Source: Xenophilus aerolatus (lineage in GTDB: Bacteria > Pseudomonadota > Gammaproteobacteria > Burkholderiales > Burkholderiaceae_C). From it: a stretch of DNA of 64,000 nt. The notes below the pieces were generated by a model that was given only the letters and a program-made list of their open reading frames with translations, did not search any database and was not told where the DNA came from. The translations under genes were made by a program, and so were the position numbers. Location: NCBI GenBank assembly GCA_030418545.1, contig QAIB01000001.1:744001-808000 (forward strand). The letters are read 5' to 3'. Shown here in pieces: positions 46,599-55,348 of this stretch. How positions within the stretch are numbered: the first letter of the stretch is position 1; each line of letters opens with the position of its first letter.

Positions 46599-47705
46599 AT
46601 GGACGAATTCGATTGCGCCGTGATCGGCGCCGGTGTGGTGGGCCTGGCAGTCGCGCGGGCCATGGCGTTGGCAGGGCGCGAGGTCGTCGTGCTGGAGGCC
46701 GAAGGCGCCATCGGCTCGGGCACCAGCTCGCGCAACAGCGAGGTCATCCACGCCGGCATCTACTACCCCGCCGGCTCGCTGAAGGCTCGCCTGTGCGTGG
46801 AGGGCAAGCAGTTGCTCTATGCCTATGCGCAGGAGCGGGGCGTGCCGCATCGTCGCTGCGGCAAGCTGATCGTCGCCGCTTCGCAGGCCGAAGCTGCCGA
46901 GCTCGACGCCATCGTGGCCAAGGGGCGGGCCAACGGCGTCGACGACCTCGTGCTGCTCGATGCTGCGCGAGCCCGGACGCTCGAGCCCGCGTTGGCCTGT
47001 GTTGCCGCGATCCACTCGCCTTCGACGGGCATCGTGGACAGCCACGCCCTGATGCTCAGCCTTCAAGGCGACATGGAGCACGCAGGCGGTGTCCTCGCCC
47101 TCAAATCGGCAGTGCGCGCCGCGCGCTGCACGGTCGCGGGCATCGAACTGGAGATGGTCGACGGCACGGCGTTGCGGTGCCGCACGGTGGTCAACGCGGC
47201 GGGCCTGAACGCGCCAGCGCTGGCGTCCCGCTTCGACGGGCTGGATCCATCGCACGTGCCGCAGGCGCATTGGGCCAAGGGCAGCTACTTCGTGCTTGGC
47301 GGCCGTGCGCCCTTCAGTCGGCTGATCTACCCTGTGCCTGAAGCGGGCGGCCTGGGCGTGCACCTGACGCTCGACCTGGGCGGACAGGCCAAGTTCGGCC
47401 CCGACGTGGAATGGGTCGCCAGCCCCTCGGACCTGCAGGTCGACCCACGCCGCGGCGACGGCTTCTATGCCGAGGTCCGCAAGTACTGGCCGGGCCTCCC
47501 GGACCATGCGCTGCAGCCGGGCTACGCCGGCATCCGCCCCAAGATTTCAGGGCCCGGCGAGGCGGCGAGGGACTTCGTGATCCAGGGGCCGGAGGTCCAC
47601 GGCGTGCCCGGGCTGGTCAATCTTTTCGGCATCGAGTCGCCCGGTCTGACAAGCAGTCTGGCCATTGGCCGACATGTGTGTGAATTGCCGGGAATTGCCG
47701 CGTGA
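46599..47705 (+). CDS. NAD(P)/FAD-dependent oxidoreductase, L-2-hydroxyglutarate oxidase (LhgO)-like
   Basis: 368 residues. N-terminal FAD motif [16 protein letters not shown], then [23 protein letters not shown], a signature of the LhgO/DAAO-like family, and a C-terminal [11 protein letters not shown]. LhgO oxidises L-2-hydroxyglutarate to 2-oxoglutarate and passes electrons to the membrane. The relationship is strong but the substrate is not proven by sequence. Confidence 0.85.
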   Translation: MDEFDCAVIGAGVVGLAVARAMALAGREVVVLEAEGAIGSGTSSRNSEVIHAGIYYPAGSLKARLCVEGKQLLYAYAQERGVPHRRCGKLIVAASQAEAAELDAIVAKGRANGVDDLVLLDAARARTLEPALACVAAIHSPSTGIVDSHALMLSLQGDMEHAGGVLALKSAVRAARCTVAGIELEMVDGTALRCRTVVNAAGLNAPALASRFDGLDPSHVPQAHWAKGSYFVLGGRAPFSRLIYPVPEAGGLGVHLTLDLGGQAKFGPDVEWVASPSDLQVDPRRGDGFYAEVRKYWPGLPDHALQPGYAGIRPKISGPGEAARDFVIQGPEVHGVPGLVNLFGIESPGLTSSLAIGRHVCELPGIAA

Positions 47706-47733
47706 TTGCGCTTCATGTCGCTGTAATATGGCC

Positions 47734-47756
47734 GGCACGCCAGTTGCTGGCGTGCC
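47734..47756. other. strong hairpin upstream of the DUF883 gene
   Basis: GGCACGCCAG and CTGGCGTGCC form a ten-base stem with a three-base loop TTG. It lies in the gap before the DUF883 gene at 47809 and has no T run, so it is not a standard terminator; a 5' UTR structure is possible. Confidence 0.5.
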
Positions 47757-47808
47757 CACTGCCGGTGTTCCTGCCGGTGTCCAGACTCCACTGAGGGAAG
47801 GTTTCTCC

Positions 47809-48120
47809 ATGTCCGTATCCAACAATCTCGAAGCGGCCGCCAATGCGGTGGTCGAAGACCTCGCCAACGACGTGAAGGGCGTGCTTTCGAACAAGGACCT
47901 CGAATCCGTGCCCCAGATCAAGGCGCTCAAGCAGCGGGTGGAGGCCAAGCTGGCCATCGCGCGCGAGCTCGCCTCCGAGAAGAGCAAGATCGCGGCGAAG
48001 AAGGCCAAGGATGCGGCGCAGACGGCCAACGCCTATGCGCACGACGAGCCCTGGCAGATCGCCGGTGCCGCGCTGGCGGTGGGGGTGCTCGTGGGGCTGC
48101 TGCTCGGCAGCCGCCGCTGA
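47809..48120 (+). CDS. DUF883 family membrane-anchored protein (YqjD/ElaB-like)
   Basis: 103 residues: an amphipathic helical part and a single C-terminal membrane helix (WQIAGAALAVGVLVGLLLGS). YqjD/ElaB proteins sit in the inner membrane and associate with ribosomes in stationary phase. GAGGGAAGG precedes the ATG. It is followed by a YqjE-type gene, as in enteric yqjDEK clusters. Confidence 0.85.
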   Translation: MSVSNNLEAAANAVVEDLANDVKGVLSNKDLESVPQIKALKQRVEAKLAIARELASEKSKIAAKKAKDAAQTANAYAHDEPWQIAGAALAVGVLVGLLLGSRR

Positions 48121-48186
48121 TCGGGTGCGTGCATTGCTGATGCCCGTGGACCGACCCCGCTTGCGGCGCGCGGGAAGGCAGGCCGC

Positions 48187-48885
48187 ATGAAGCAGCTGCT
48201 GTCCCTACTCGGCATCGACGCGCGCATTCGTCGCGTGCGTGCCGCGTTGAGTGAAGGCGCCGCCGCCGCCGAAGACCGGGCCCAGTTGCTGGGCATGGCA
48301 TGGGAAGACGAGAAAGGCCACCTCAAGCGGCTGATGGTGCTCCTGGTGGCTTTGATCGGCCTCACGATCGTGATGGCATCGCTGCTGTCGGTCGCCGTGG
48401 TGGTGCACTTCTGGGACACGCCACATCGCGCGACCGCCGCCTGGCTGGTCGCGGCGCTGTGGGTCGTCCTGTGGGTGGCTGCGCTGGTGGGCCTGATGTC
48501 CAGCCTGAGCGGCGCCTCGGCCGCTATGGAGCCTGCCCGCCGGGAATTCGAGCGCGACTGGGTTTACCTCCAGACCCGCTTCGGCGGCGACGACGAGGAC
48601 AAGCCACGCGAGCCGCGCCCTGCGACGCGCCAGGCGCTACTGGACCGCATCGAGCGCCAGCGCCAGCGGCTGATGCTCGAAGAGCGCATGGAGGCGGCCG
48701 CCGAGGCCGCTGCTGCGCAGGAGGCTGCGGCCTACGAGCCGCCCGCCGACAAGGCGATGCGGCTGGCACGCGAGCATCCGATCGCGACGGGCGCCGCGGC
48801 GGCCGTGGTGATGGCCGTGGTCGGCCCGCGCCGGCTTCTGCGTGTCACCGGCTGGCTCTTTCCGATCCTCTGGAAGCTGCGCTGA
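48187..48885 (+). CDS. YqjE-type phage holin family membrane protein with a YqjK-like C terminus
   Basis: 232 residues. Two adjacent membrane helices (LMVLLVALIGLTIVMASLLS and AAWLVAALWVVLWVAALVG) with a short loop, as in YqjE, then a charged coiled-coil (ALLDRIERQRQRLMLEERMEAA) and a last hydrophobic part (HPIATGAAAAVVMAVVGPRRLL) resembling YqjK. It appears to fuse YqjE and YqjK, which are separate in enterobacteria. Function is unknown; probably membrane stress-related with the DUF883 protein. Confidence 0.75.
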   Translation: MKQLLSLLGIDARIRRVRAALSEGAAAAEDRAQLLGMAWEDEKGHLKRLMVLLVALIGLTIVMASLLSVAVVVHFWDTPHRATAAWLVAALWVVLWVAALVGLMSSLSGASAAMEPARREFERDWVYLQTRFGGDDEDKPREPRPATRQALLDRIERQRQRLMLEERMEAAAEAAAAQEAAAYEPPADKAMRLAREHPIATGAAAAVVMAVVGPRRLLRVTGWLFPILWKLR

Positions 48886-48907
48886 GCCTGCGCACCAGCG
48901 CTCATTG

Positions 48908-48942
48908 AACGCCGCCGCAGCCCCGTGCTCCGGCGGCGTTTT
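48908..48942 (+). terminator. terminator after the YqjE-type gene
   Basis: AACGCCGCCG (48908-48917), loop of 13 bases, CGGCGGCGTT (48931-48940) and TTTT overlapping its end. It separates the plus-strand operon from the converging pyrD. Confidence 0.75.
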
Positions 48943-48960
48943 CTCGACGGCGTCGAACGT

Positions 48961-50028
48961 TCAGCGCTCGCGCAGCGCTTGCGCCACCTCGCGCACCAGC
49001 GACGGCCCGCGGTAGATCAGCCCCGTGTAGACCTGCACCACATCGGCGCCGGCCGCCAGCTTGGCGCGCGCATCGTCGCCGCTCATCACGCCACCCACGC
49101 CCACGATCGGAAAGCCCGGCCCGAGGGCGGCACGCAGTTGCGCGATCACGCGGTTGCTGGCCTCGCGCACCGGGGCGCCCGACAGGCCCCCGGCTTCGCT
49201 GCCATGCGGCAGGCCGGCGACTGCATCGCGCGCCAGCGTGGTGTTGGTGGCGATGACGCCGTCCAGGCCGTGGCGCTGCAGCGTCGCGGCGATGACGGCC
49301 ACCTGCGCCTCGTCCAGGTCGGGCGCGATCTTGAGGAACACCGGCACGCGCCTTTGCTGCGTCGCCGCGAGCAGCTGGCGCCGTTCGGCGATGGCGCCCA
49401 GGAGCGCATCCAGCGCCTCGTCGCTCTGCAGGCTGCGCAGGTTGGCGGTGTTGGGGCTGGAGATATTGACCGTGACGTAGTCGGCATGCGGGTACACGCC
49501 TTCCAGGCCCAGCAGGTAGTCGTCGACGGCGCGTTCGATCGGGGTGCTGGCGTTCTTGCCGATGTTCAGGCCCAGCAGCATCGGCTTGCGGCCGGCCGCA
49601 GCCGCCTGCTGCCGGAAGCGCGCCCGCTGCACGTTGGCAATGAAGGCGTCGAGCCCTTCGTTGTTGAACCCCAGCCGGTTGATGAGCGCGTCTGCCTTGG
49701 GCAGGCGGAACATGCGCGGCTTGGGATTGCCCGGCTGCGCCTTCGGCGTGACGGTGCCGACCTCGACGAAACCGAAGCCCATGGCCGAGAAGGCGTCGAT
49801 GCAGCGCGCGTTCTTGTCCAGCCCGGCCGCCAGGCCCACGCGGTTCGGGAAGGGCAGGCCGGCCAGGATCAGCGGGTCGTCCACGCGCGGAGCGGCGTAC
49901 AGGCAGGCCAGCGGCGTGTTCTGCGTGCGGGCCAGGCTGTCGAGCGTCAGTTCATGGGCCGCCTCCGGGTCCATGCCGAAGAGGAAAGGGCGGGCGAGGC
50001 CGTACAGCGCGGGGAGCGAGGCGAGCAT
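48961..50028 (-). CDS. pyrD: dihydroorotate dehydrogenase (quinone), class 2
   Basis: 355 residues. An N-terminal amphipathic membrane-binding region precedes [28 protein letters not shown] (catalytic Ser region), LKIAPDL and the FMN-phosphate loop [23 protein letters not shown]. It oxidises dihydroorotate with quinone in pyrimidine synthesis. The ATG at 50028 matches family length; it is divergent from rpiA with a 50-base gap. Confidence 0.95.
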   Translation of the reverse strand: MLASLPALYGLARPFLFGMDPEAAHELTLDSLARTQNTPLACLYAAPRVDDPLILAGLPFPNRVGLAAGLDKNARCIDAFSAMGFGFVEVGTVTPKAQPGNPKPRMFRLPKADALINRLGFNNEGLDAFIANVQRARFRQQAAAAGRKPMLLGLNIGKNASTPIERAVDDYLLGLEGVYPHADYVTVNISSPNTANLRSLQSDEALDALLGAIAERRQLLAATQQRRVPVFLKIAPDLDEAQVAVIAATLQRHGLDGVIATNTTLARDAVAGLPHGSEAGGLSGAPVREASNRVIAQLRAALGPGFPIVGVGGVMSGDDARAKLAAGADVVQVYTGLIYRGPSLVREVAQALRER

Positions 50029-50078
50029 TGGATAATTTGCGGCTTGTGATTCTTCAGACGAACCAAGGATTTTCCGCG

Positions 50079-50777
50079 ATGAGCGCCCCCGCATCCGCCG
50101 CCCCCACCCAGGACGAACTCAAGACCCTCGTGGGCCGCGCCGCGCTCGAGTACGTGGTACGCGGCGAGATCGTCGGCGTGGGCACCGGCTCGACGGTGAA
50201 CAAGTTCATCGACGCGCTGGCCACCATCAAGCACGAGATCAAGGGTGCCGTCTCGAGCTCGATCGCCTCGACCGAACGGCTGCGTGCGCTGGGCATCGAA
50301 GTCTTCGACAGCAATGCGGTCGACGAGCTTGCGGTCTACATCGACGGCGCCGACGAGATCGACGGCCGTGGCCACATGATCAAGGGCGGCGGTGCGGCCC
50401 TCACGCGCGAGAAGATCGTCGCGGCCCAGTCGCGGCGCTTCGTGTGCATCGCCGATGCGTCCAAGCGGGTCGAGGTGCTTGGTGCCTTCCCGCTGCCGGT
50501 AGAGATCATCCCGATGGCGGCGCGGCGCCTCATGCGCCAGTTCGCGGCGTTTGGCGGCCTGGCGCAGGTCCGCGAGAAGGACGGCCTGCCGCTGGTGACC
50601 GACAACGGCCAGCACATCCTCGACGTCACGGGCCTGAAGATCTCCGATCCGCTCGCCTTCGAGAGCGAGGTGAACCAGTGGCCCGGTGTGGTGACGGTGG
50701 GCGTGTTCGCGCACCAGAAGGCGCAGGTCTGCCTGCTCGCGACGCCCGAGGGCGTCCAGACCCTTCGCTACGACTGA
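50079..50777 (+). CDS. rpiA: ribose-5-phosphate isomerase A
   Basis: 232 residues. [31 protein letters not shown] and [14 protein letters not shown] are the substrate loops. It interconverts ribose-5-phosphate and ribulose-5-phosphate in the pentose phosphate pathway. AAGGA nine bases before supports the ATG at 50079; the TTG at 50028 would add 17 unrelated residues. Confidence 0.95.
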   Translation: MSAPASAAPTQDELKTLVGRAALEYVVRGEIVGVGTGSTVNKFIDALATIKHEIKGAVSSSIASTERLRALGIEVFDSNAVDELAVYIDGADEIDGRGHMIKGGGAALTREKIVAAQSRRFVCIADASKRVEVLGAFPLPVEIIPMAARRLMRQFAAFGGLAQVREKDGLPLVTDNGQHILDVTGLKISDPLAFESEVNQWPGVVTVGVFAHQKAQVCLLATPEGVQTLRYD

Positions 50778-50834
50778 ACAGCGATCGAACTTCAGGGTAA
50801 ACAGGCCGCAGCGCCCGTCCCGCCTGCGCGATCC

Positions 50835-50851
50835 GCTATCGATTCAATAGC
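50835..50851. repeat. 17-nt palindromic repeat between rpiA and the DUF4124 gene
   Basis: GCTATCGATTCAATAGC: five-base outer arms perfectly paired, same length as the reference copy. It lies downstream of both converging genes. The rest of the 101-base gap shows nothing clear. Confidence 0.6.
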
Positions 50852-50878
50852 GAGCCGGCTGGGCCGCCGCCACTGGCT

Positions 50879-51514
50879 TCAGAAGCGAATGCCGGCCGGG
50901 TTCGACGGCGTCGGCGCCTCGGGTGCCGGCGTCGCGGGCGGGGCCTGCACCGCAGCGGGCGCCGGCGCCGGCGCCGCGGGGGCGGCCTGCTGCGCCACCA
51001 GCGGCTGCGCCGGCGGGTTGCGGTAGCCCGGGGGCAGCTGCACGCTCTTGGGGTAGCCGGCCGCGTCCAGGTACTGCGACCACTCCGCATCGGAGAAGCC
51101 CTTCAACTGCTGGCTGCCGATGGTCAGCAGCGGCAGCCCGTTGCGGCCGCTCAGCCGTTCGAGCGCGGCGATGTCCTCGCTGCTCTTCACGGTGCGTTCG
51201 TCGAAGGGAATGCCACGTGTCTGCAGCAGCTGTCGACCGGTGGCGCAGGGCGCGCAGTCGTCGCCCGTGTAGAGCGTGACCGGGTAGCGCTGCACGATCT
51301 GGCGCAGCTCGAAGGGCAGCTGGGCGCTGGTCCCGGCACTGCCGCCGCTGCGGCCCACGGGCGCGGGCTGCGCATTCGCCGCCGGCGGCCGGTCGGTGTA
51401 GGTCACGCGGCCGTTGGCGTCGACGTTGCGGTACAGGCCCTGGGCCGAGGCCGCACCGGCGGCGAGGAGCAGGGCGCAGGAGCAGCAGAACAGGCGGGCG
51501 GTGGCAGGCGTCAT
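50879..51514 (-). CDS. DUF4124 and glutaredoxin-like periplasmic protein
   Basis: 211 residues. A signal peptide (ARLFCCSCALLLAAGAASA) precedes a DUF4124 segment (LYRNVDANGRVTYTDRPP). A glutaredoxin-like domain follows with a CAPC redox pair (VTLYTGDDCAPCATGRQLL) and a cis-Pro in NGLPLLTIG. The C-terminal 45 residues are Ala/Pro-rich. A disulfide role in the envelope is likely; no partner is adjacent. The gene is separate from prlC, which is also on the minus strand. Confidence 0.8.
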   Translation of the reverse strand: MTPATARLFCCSCALLLAAGAASAQGLYRNVDANGRVTYTDRPPAANAQPAPVGRSGGSAGTSAQLPFELRQIVQRYPVTLYTGDDCAPCATGRQLLQTRGIPFDERTVKSSEDIAALERLSGRNGLPLLTIGSQQLKGFSDAEWSQYLDAAGYPKSVQLPPGYRNPPAQPLVAQQAAPAAPAPAPAAVQAPPATPAPEAPTPSNPAGIRF

Positions 51515-51611
51515 GGCGATGCAGCAGGTGAACGGCGGGCGGCGCGGCCGCAGGCGAAGGCCCGAGCGTACCGCAGCCGGCCGCGCCCGCGGCCGGCGCG
51601 TTCACGCCAGC

Positions 51612-53675
51612 TCAGGCCGGCTGTGCTTCCTCGGCCATGCCCTGGTGGCGCAGCAGGGCGTCGAGCTGCGGCTCGCGGCCGCGGAAGGCCTTGAACGACT
51701 CCATCGCCGTGCGGCTGCCGCCGGCCTCGAGGATGGCCTGCCGGTAGCGCCGGCCGGTGTCCACGCTCGGCTCGCCATTTGCGCCCGCGCTCTCCTCGAA
51801 GGCCGCATACGCGTCGGCCGACAGCACCTCGGCCCACTTGTAGCTGTAGTAGCCAGCCGCATAGCCGCCCGAGAAGATGTGGGTGAAGGTGTTCGGTGTG
51901 CGGCTGAAGGGCGGGGCGGGCAGCACGGCGACCTCGTCGCGCACACGGCCCAGCAGCGCCATCACCGCCCCGGGGGCAGCGGTGGCGGCATGGAATTCGG
52001 TGTGCAGCAGCATGTCGAAGAGCGAGAACTCGATCTGGCGCAGGGTCTGCATGCCGCTCTGGAAGTTCTTCGCCGCGATCATCTTGTCGTACAGCGCGCG
52101 CGGGAGCGGCTCGCCGGTGTCGGCATGCGCCGTCATGTGCTTGAGCACGTCCCACTCCCAGCAGAAGTTCTCCATGAACTGGCTGGGCAGTTCGACCGCG
52201 TCCCACTCCACGCCGCTGATGCCCGAGACGTCGCGCTCGTTCACCTGCGTGAGCATGTGGTGCAGGCCGTGGCCGAACTCGTGGAAGAGGGTGATGACGT
52301 CGTCGTGCGTGAGCAGCGGCGGCTTGCCATCCACACCTTCGGCGAAGTTGCACACCAGCTGGGCGACCGGCGTCTGCAGCGCGCCGGTGTCGGGGCGCAG
52401 CCAGCGCGCGCGCACGTCGTCCATCCAGGCGCCGCCGCGCTTGCCGACGCGGGCCGACGGGTCGAGGTAGAACTGGCCGACCTTCTGGCGGCCCTGCGGC
52501 GTGTCGCGCTCGATGCGGTAGAACTCGACCGTGGGATGCCACACCGGCGCGCTGTCGCGGCGGATGTTCACCTCGAACAAGGTCTCGACGATCTTGAACA
52601 GGCCCGCCAGCACCTTGGGCGCCGGGAAGTACTGCTTCACCTCCTGCTCGCTGAAGGCATAGCGTGCTTCCTTGAGCTTTTCGCCGATGTAGCTCCAGTC
52701 CCAGGGCTGCGGGTCGGCCAGGCCCAGTTCCTTGGCCGCGAACTCGCGCAGTTCGGCCACGTCGCGCTCGCCGTACGGGCGGGCCTTGGCCGCCAGGTCG
52801 CGCAGGAACTTCACCACCTGCTCGGGCGACTCGGCCATCTTGGGAACGACGGACAGTTCACCGAAGTTGGCGTAGCCCAGCAGCTTCGCCTCTTCCTCGC
52901 GCAGCGCCAGGATCTCGGTGATGAGCGCGGTGTTGTCGAAGGCCGGGTCGCCGAACTCGCTGGCGCGCGTGACATACGCGCGGTACAGGCGCTCGCGCAG
53001 GGCGCTGCTCCTGGCGAACTGCATCACCGGCAGGTAGCAGGGCATCTTGAGCGTGAGCTTGTAGCCGTCCTTGCCCTCGGCCTCGGCGGCGGCGCGGGCG
53101 GCCGCGATCACGTCCTCGGGCAGGCCGTCCAGGTCGGCCAGATCGGCATACCAGGCGAAGGCATCGGTCGCGTCCAGCGCGTGCTCGCTGAACTTCTGGC
53201 TCAGTTCCGCCTGGCGTTCCTGGATCTCGGCATAGCGCTTCTTGGCCTCGCCCTGGAGTTCCGCACCACCCAGCACGAAGTTGCGCACGGCGTTCCTGTG
53301 GGCCTGGGCCTGCTCGGGGTTCAGCGTGGAGGGGTCGATGGCCTTGTACTTGGCGTACAGGCGCTCGTCGGAACCCAATTGCGTCCAGAAGGCCGTCACG
53401 CGCGGCATCGCCTCGTTGTAGGCGGCGCGCAGTTCCGGCGTGTCGGCCACGGCGTTCAGGTGGCCGACGGCGCCCCAGGCGCGCGAGAAGCGCTCTGTGG
53501 CGACGTCGAGCACCTTGGCGATGGCATCCCACCGGGCCGGGAATTCGGGCGCGGTGACTTCCTCGAGCGCGACCTCGGCCTGCTTGAGCAGCACGTCGAC
53601 CGCCGGCGCGACATGCTCCGGGCGGATCTGGTCGAAAAGGGGCAGGTCGTCGAAGTCGAGCAGCGGATTGGTCAT
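51612..53675 (-). CDS. prlC: oligopeptidase A (M3 family zinc peptidase)
   Basis: 687 residues. The zinc motif HEFGHGLHHM is near residue 465, with the downstream Glu-containing helix in GISGVEWDAVELPSQFMENFCWEWD. It degrades signal peptides and short peptides in the cytosol. The start MTNPLLDFDDLP matches the family N terminus; the ATG at 53684 is three codons earlier. It follows folD in the same direction with a 92-base gap. Confidence 0.93.
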   Translation of the reverse strand: MTNPLLDFDDLPLFDQIRPEHVAPAVDVLLKQAEVALEEVTAPEFPARWDAIAKVLDVATERFSRAWGAVGHLNAVADTPELRAAYNEAMPRVTAFWTQLGSDERLYAKYKAIDPSTLNPEQAQAHRNAVRNFVLGGAELQGEAKKRYAEIQERQAELSQKFSEHALDATDAFAWYADLADLDGLPEDVIAAARAAAEAEGKDGYKLTLKMPCYLPVMQFARSSALRERLYRAYVTRASEFGDPAFDNTALITEILALREEEAKLLGYANFGELSVVPKMAESPEQVVKFLRDLAAKARPYGERDVAELREFAAKELGLADPQPWDWSYIGEKLKEARYAFSEQEVKQYFPAPKVLAGLFKIVETLFEVNIRRDSAPVWHPTVEFYRIERDTPQGRQKVGQFYLDPSARVGKRGGAWMDDVRARWLRPDTGALQTPVAQLVCNFAEGVDGKPPLLTHDDVITLFHEFGHGLHHMLTQVNERDVSGISGVEWDAVELPSQFMENFCWEWDVLKHMTAHADTGEPLPRALYDKMIAAKNFQSGMQTLRQIEFSLFDMLLHTEFHAATAAPGAVMALLGRVRDEVAVLPAPPFSRTPNTFTHIFSGGYAAGYYSYKWAEVLSADAYAAFEESAGANGEPSVDTGRRYRQAILEAGGSRTAMESFKAFRGREPQLDALLRHQGMAEEAQPA

Positions 53676-53767
53676 GAATGGCATTTTGTGGCGAGGCGGG
53701 TGGCTTCAAGTCGCCGGCGTTTGCATGGCGCCGATCGAGGCGCGCTATGGTGGCCCGTTGGAGCGCG

Positions 53768-54619
53768 TCAGCCGGCCGCGCGTTCCGCGGCCTCGAGGGT
53801 GTTGGCCAGCAGCATGGCGCGCGTCATCGGGCCGACGCCGCCGGGCACGGGCGTGATCCAGCCCGCCACCTCCTTCACGCCGGCGAAGTCCACGTCGCCG
53901 CAGAGCTTGCCTTCGGCGTTGCGGTTCATGCCCACGTCGATGACCACCGCGCCCGGCTTGACCATGTCGGCCGTGAGCAGATTCACCTTGCCGACGGCCG
54001 CGACCACGACGTCGGCCTGCCGCGTCATGGCGCCCAGGTCGGCCGTGGCGCTGTGGCAGATGGTGACGGTGGCGTTCTGCGCCAGCAGCATCATGGCCAT
54101 GGGCTTGCCCACGATGTTGCTGCGGCCGATGACCACAGCGTGCTTGCCGCGCAGGTCGTAGCCGATCGATTCGAGCATCTTCATGCAGCCGTGCGGCGTG
54201 CAGGGCCAGAAGCCCGGCTGGCCGACCATCAGTGCGCCGGCGCTGGCGACGTGGAAGCCGTCGACGTCCTTGGCGGGCGAGATGGCCTCGATCACCTGGT
54301 GGCTGTCCATGTGCTTCGGCAGCGGCAGCTGCACCAGGATGCCGTGCACGGCCGGGTCGTCGTTCAGCGCGTGGATGCGGGCCAGCAGGTCGGCCTCGGC
54401 CATGTCGGCCGGGTAGCGCTCGAGATTCGCGACCAGGCCGGTCTCGCTGCTGTCGTTGACCTTGTGCTTCACGTAGACCTGGCTGGCCGGGTCGTCACCC
54501 ACGAGCACGATGGCCAGCGTGGGCTGGATGCCGCGCGCCTTGAGGGCGGCGGTGCGGCCGGAGACGTCGGCGCGGATCTGGCGGGCGAGGGCGTTGCCGT
54601 CGATGAGCTGGGCGGTCAT
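53768..54619 (-). CDS. folD: methylenetetrahydrofolate dehydrogenase/cyclohydrolase
   Basis: 283 residues. The active-site segment [14 protein letters not shown] carries the conserved Lys, with PLPKHMD and [16 protein letters not shown] (NADP region), and [12 protein letters not shown] near the end. It interconverts 5,10-methylene- and 10-formyl-tetrahydrofolate. A terminator upstream (54649-54679) separates it from the response-regulator gene. Confidence 0.96.
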   Translation of the reverse strand: MTAQLIDGNALARQIRADVSGRTAALKARGIQPTLAIVLVGDDPASQVYVKHKVNDSSETGLVANLERYPADMAEADLLARIHALNDDPAVHGILVQLPLPKHMDSHQVIEAISPAKDVDGFHVASAGALMVGQPGFWPCTPHGCMKMLESIGYDLRGKHAVVIGRSNIVGKPMAMMLLAQNATVTICHSATADLGAMTRQADVVVAAVGKVNLLTADMVKPGAVVIDVGMNRNAEGKLCGDVDFAGVKEVAGWITPVPGGVGPMTRAMLLANTLEAAERAAG

Positions 54620-54648
54620 GGCGAGGGGCTTTCTGAATCTTGCAAATG

Positions 54649-54679
54649 AAAACGCCCGCTCACGCAGGTGGGGCGGGCG
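54649..54679 (-). terminator. terminator after the FixJ-type response regulator gene
   Basis: On the minus strand CGCCCGC (54679-54673), a loop of 13 bases, GCGGGCG (54659-54653) and TTTT. It ends the kinase/regulator transcript before folD. Confidence 0.75.
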
Positions 54680-54685
54680 CTCGTA

Positions 54686-54702
54686 GCTATGAAATGTGTA
54701 GC
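54686..54702. repeat. 17-nt palindromic repeat just past the response regulator stop
   Basis: GCTATGAAATGTGTAGC: outer GCTA/TAGC arms intact, inner bases degenerate. It ends two bases from the stop codon of the response regulator on the minus strand. Confidence 0.5.
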
Positions 54703-54703
54703 G

Positions 54704-55348
54704 TCAGGGTGTCGCGGCCTTGGCAGCAGGGGCGGGCGTCTGGCCCAGCGCGATCTTCAGCAGGTCGGCCACGGTGTTGGCGTTGAGCTTTTCCATGATG
54801 TTGGCGCGGTGCGCCTCCACCGTCTTGATGCTGATGCCCAGGTCGTCGGCGATCTGCTTGTTCAGGCGACCGGCGACGATGCGCTCGAGCACCTGCGCCT
54901 CGCGGCCGGTGAGCTTGGACAGCAGCGCATCGCGGCTGGCCGACTGCTGGTGCTGCGCGAAAGCGCTGCGGGCATGGTCGAGCATGCGTTCGACGAGCGT
55001 GACCAGGGCCTCCTCGTTGAAGGGCTTCTGGATGAAGTCCATGGCGCCCTTCTTCATCGAGTCGACCGCCATCGGCACGTCACCGTGGCCGGTGATGACC
55101 ACGATCGGCAGGGGGGACTTGCGCTCGATGAGCTTGTCCTGCAGTTCCAGGCCGGTCATGCCGCCCATGCGGATGTCGACGATCAGGCAGGCGACTTCGC
55201 GCGGGTCGTAGCGGGACAGGAAGGACTCGGCGGAATCGAAGCAGCGGACGCGGTAGTCCTTGCCTTCGAGCAGCCATTGCAGCGAGTCGCGCACCGCTTC
55301 GTCGTCATCCACCACATAGACCGTGCCTTTCTTGGGGATCAAACTCAT
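54704..55348 (-). CDS. FixJ/NarL-type response regulator
   Basis: 214 residues. Receiver domain with acidic pocket VDDDE, phosphorylation site Asp58 (LIVDIRMGG) and Lys in FIQKPF, then a LuxR-type helix-turn-helix (LTGREAQVLERIVAGRLNKQIADDLGISIKTVEAHR). The ATG overlaps the kinase stop (ATGA). It is paired with the kinase at 55345, both on the minus strand, divergent from aceE. The target genes are not visible; the adjacent pyruvate dehydrogenase operon is a candidate. Confidence 0.9.
   Translation of the reverse strand: MSLIPKKGTVYVVDDDEAVRDSLQWLLEGKDYRVRCFDSAESFLSRYDPREVACLIVDIRMGGMTGLELQDKLIERKSPLPIVVITGHGDVPMAVDSMKKGAMDFIQKPFNEEALVTLVERMLDHARSAFAQHQQSASRDALLSKLTGREAQVLERIVAGRLNKQIADDLGISIKTVEAHRANIMEKLNANTVADLLKIALGQTPAPAAKAATP

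Noticed and set aside
47734-47756. Hairpin considered as a terminator for the LhgO-like gene
   Set aside because: The ten-base stem is perfect but no T run follows, so listed only as a structure.
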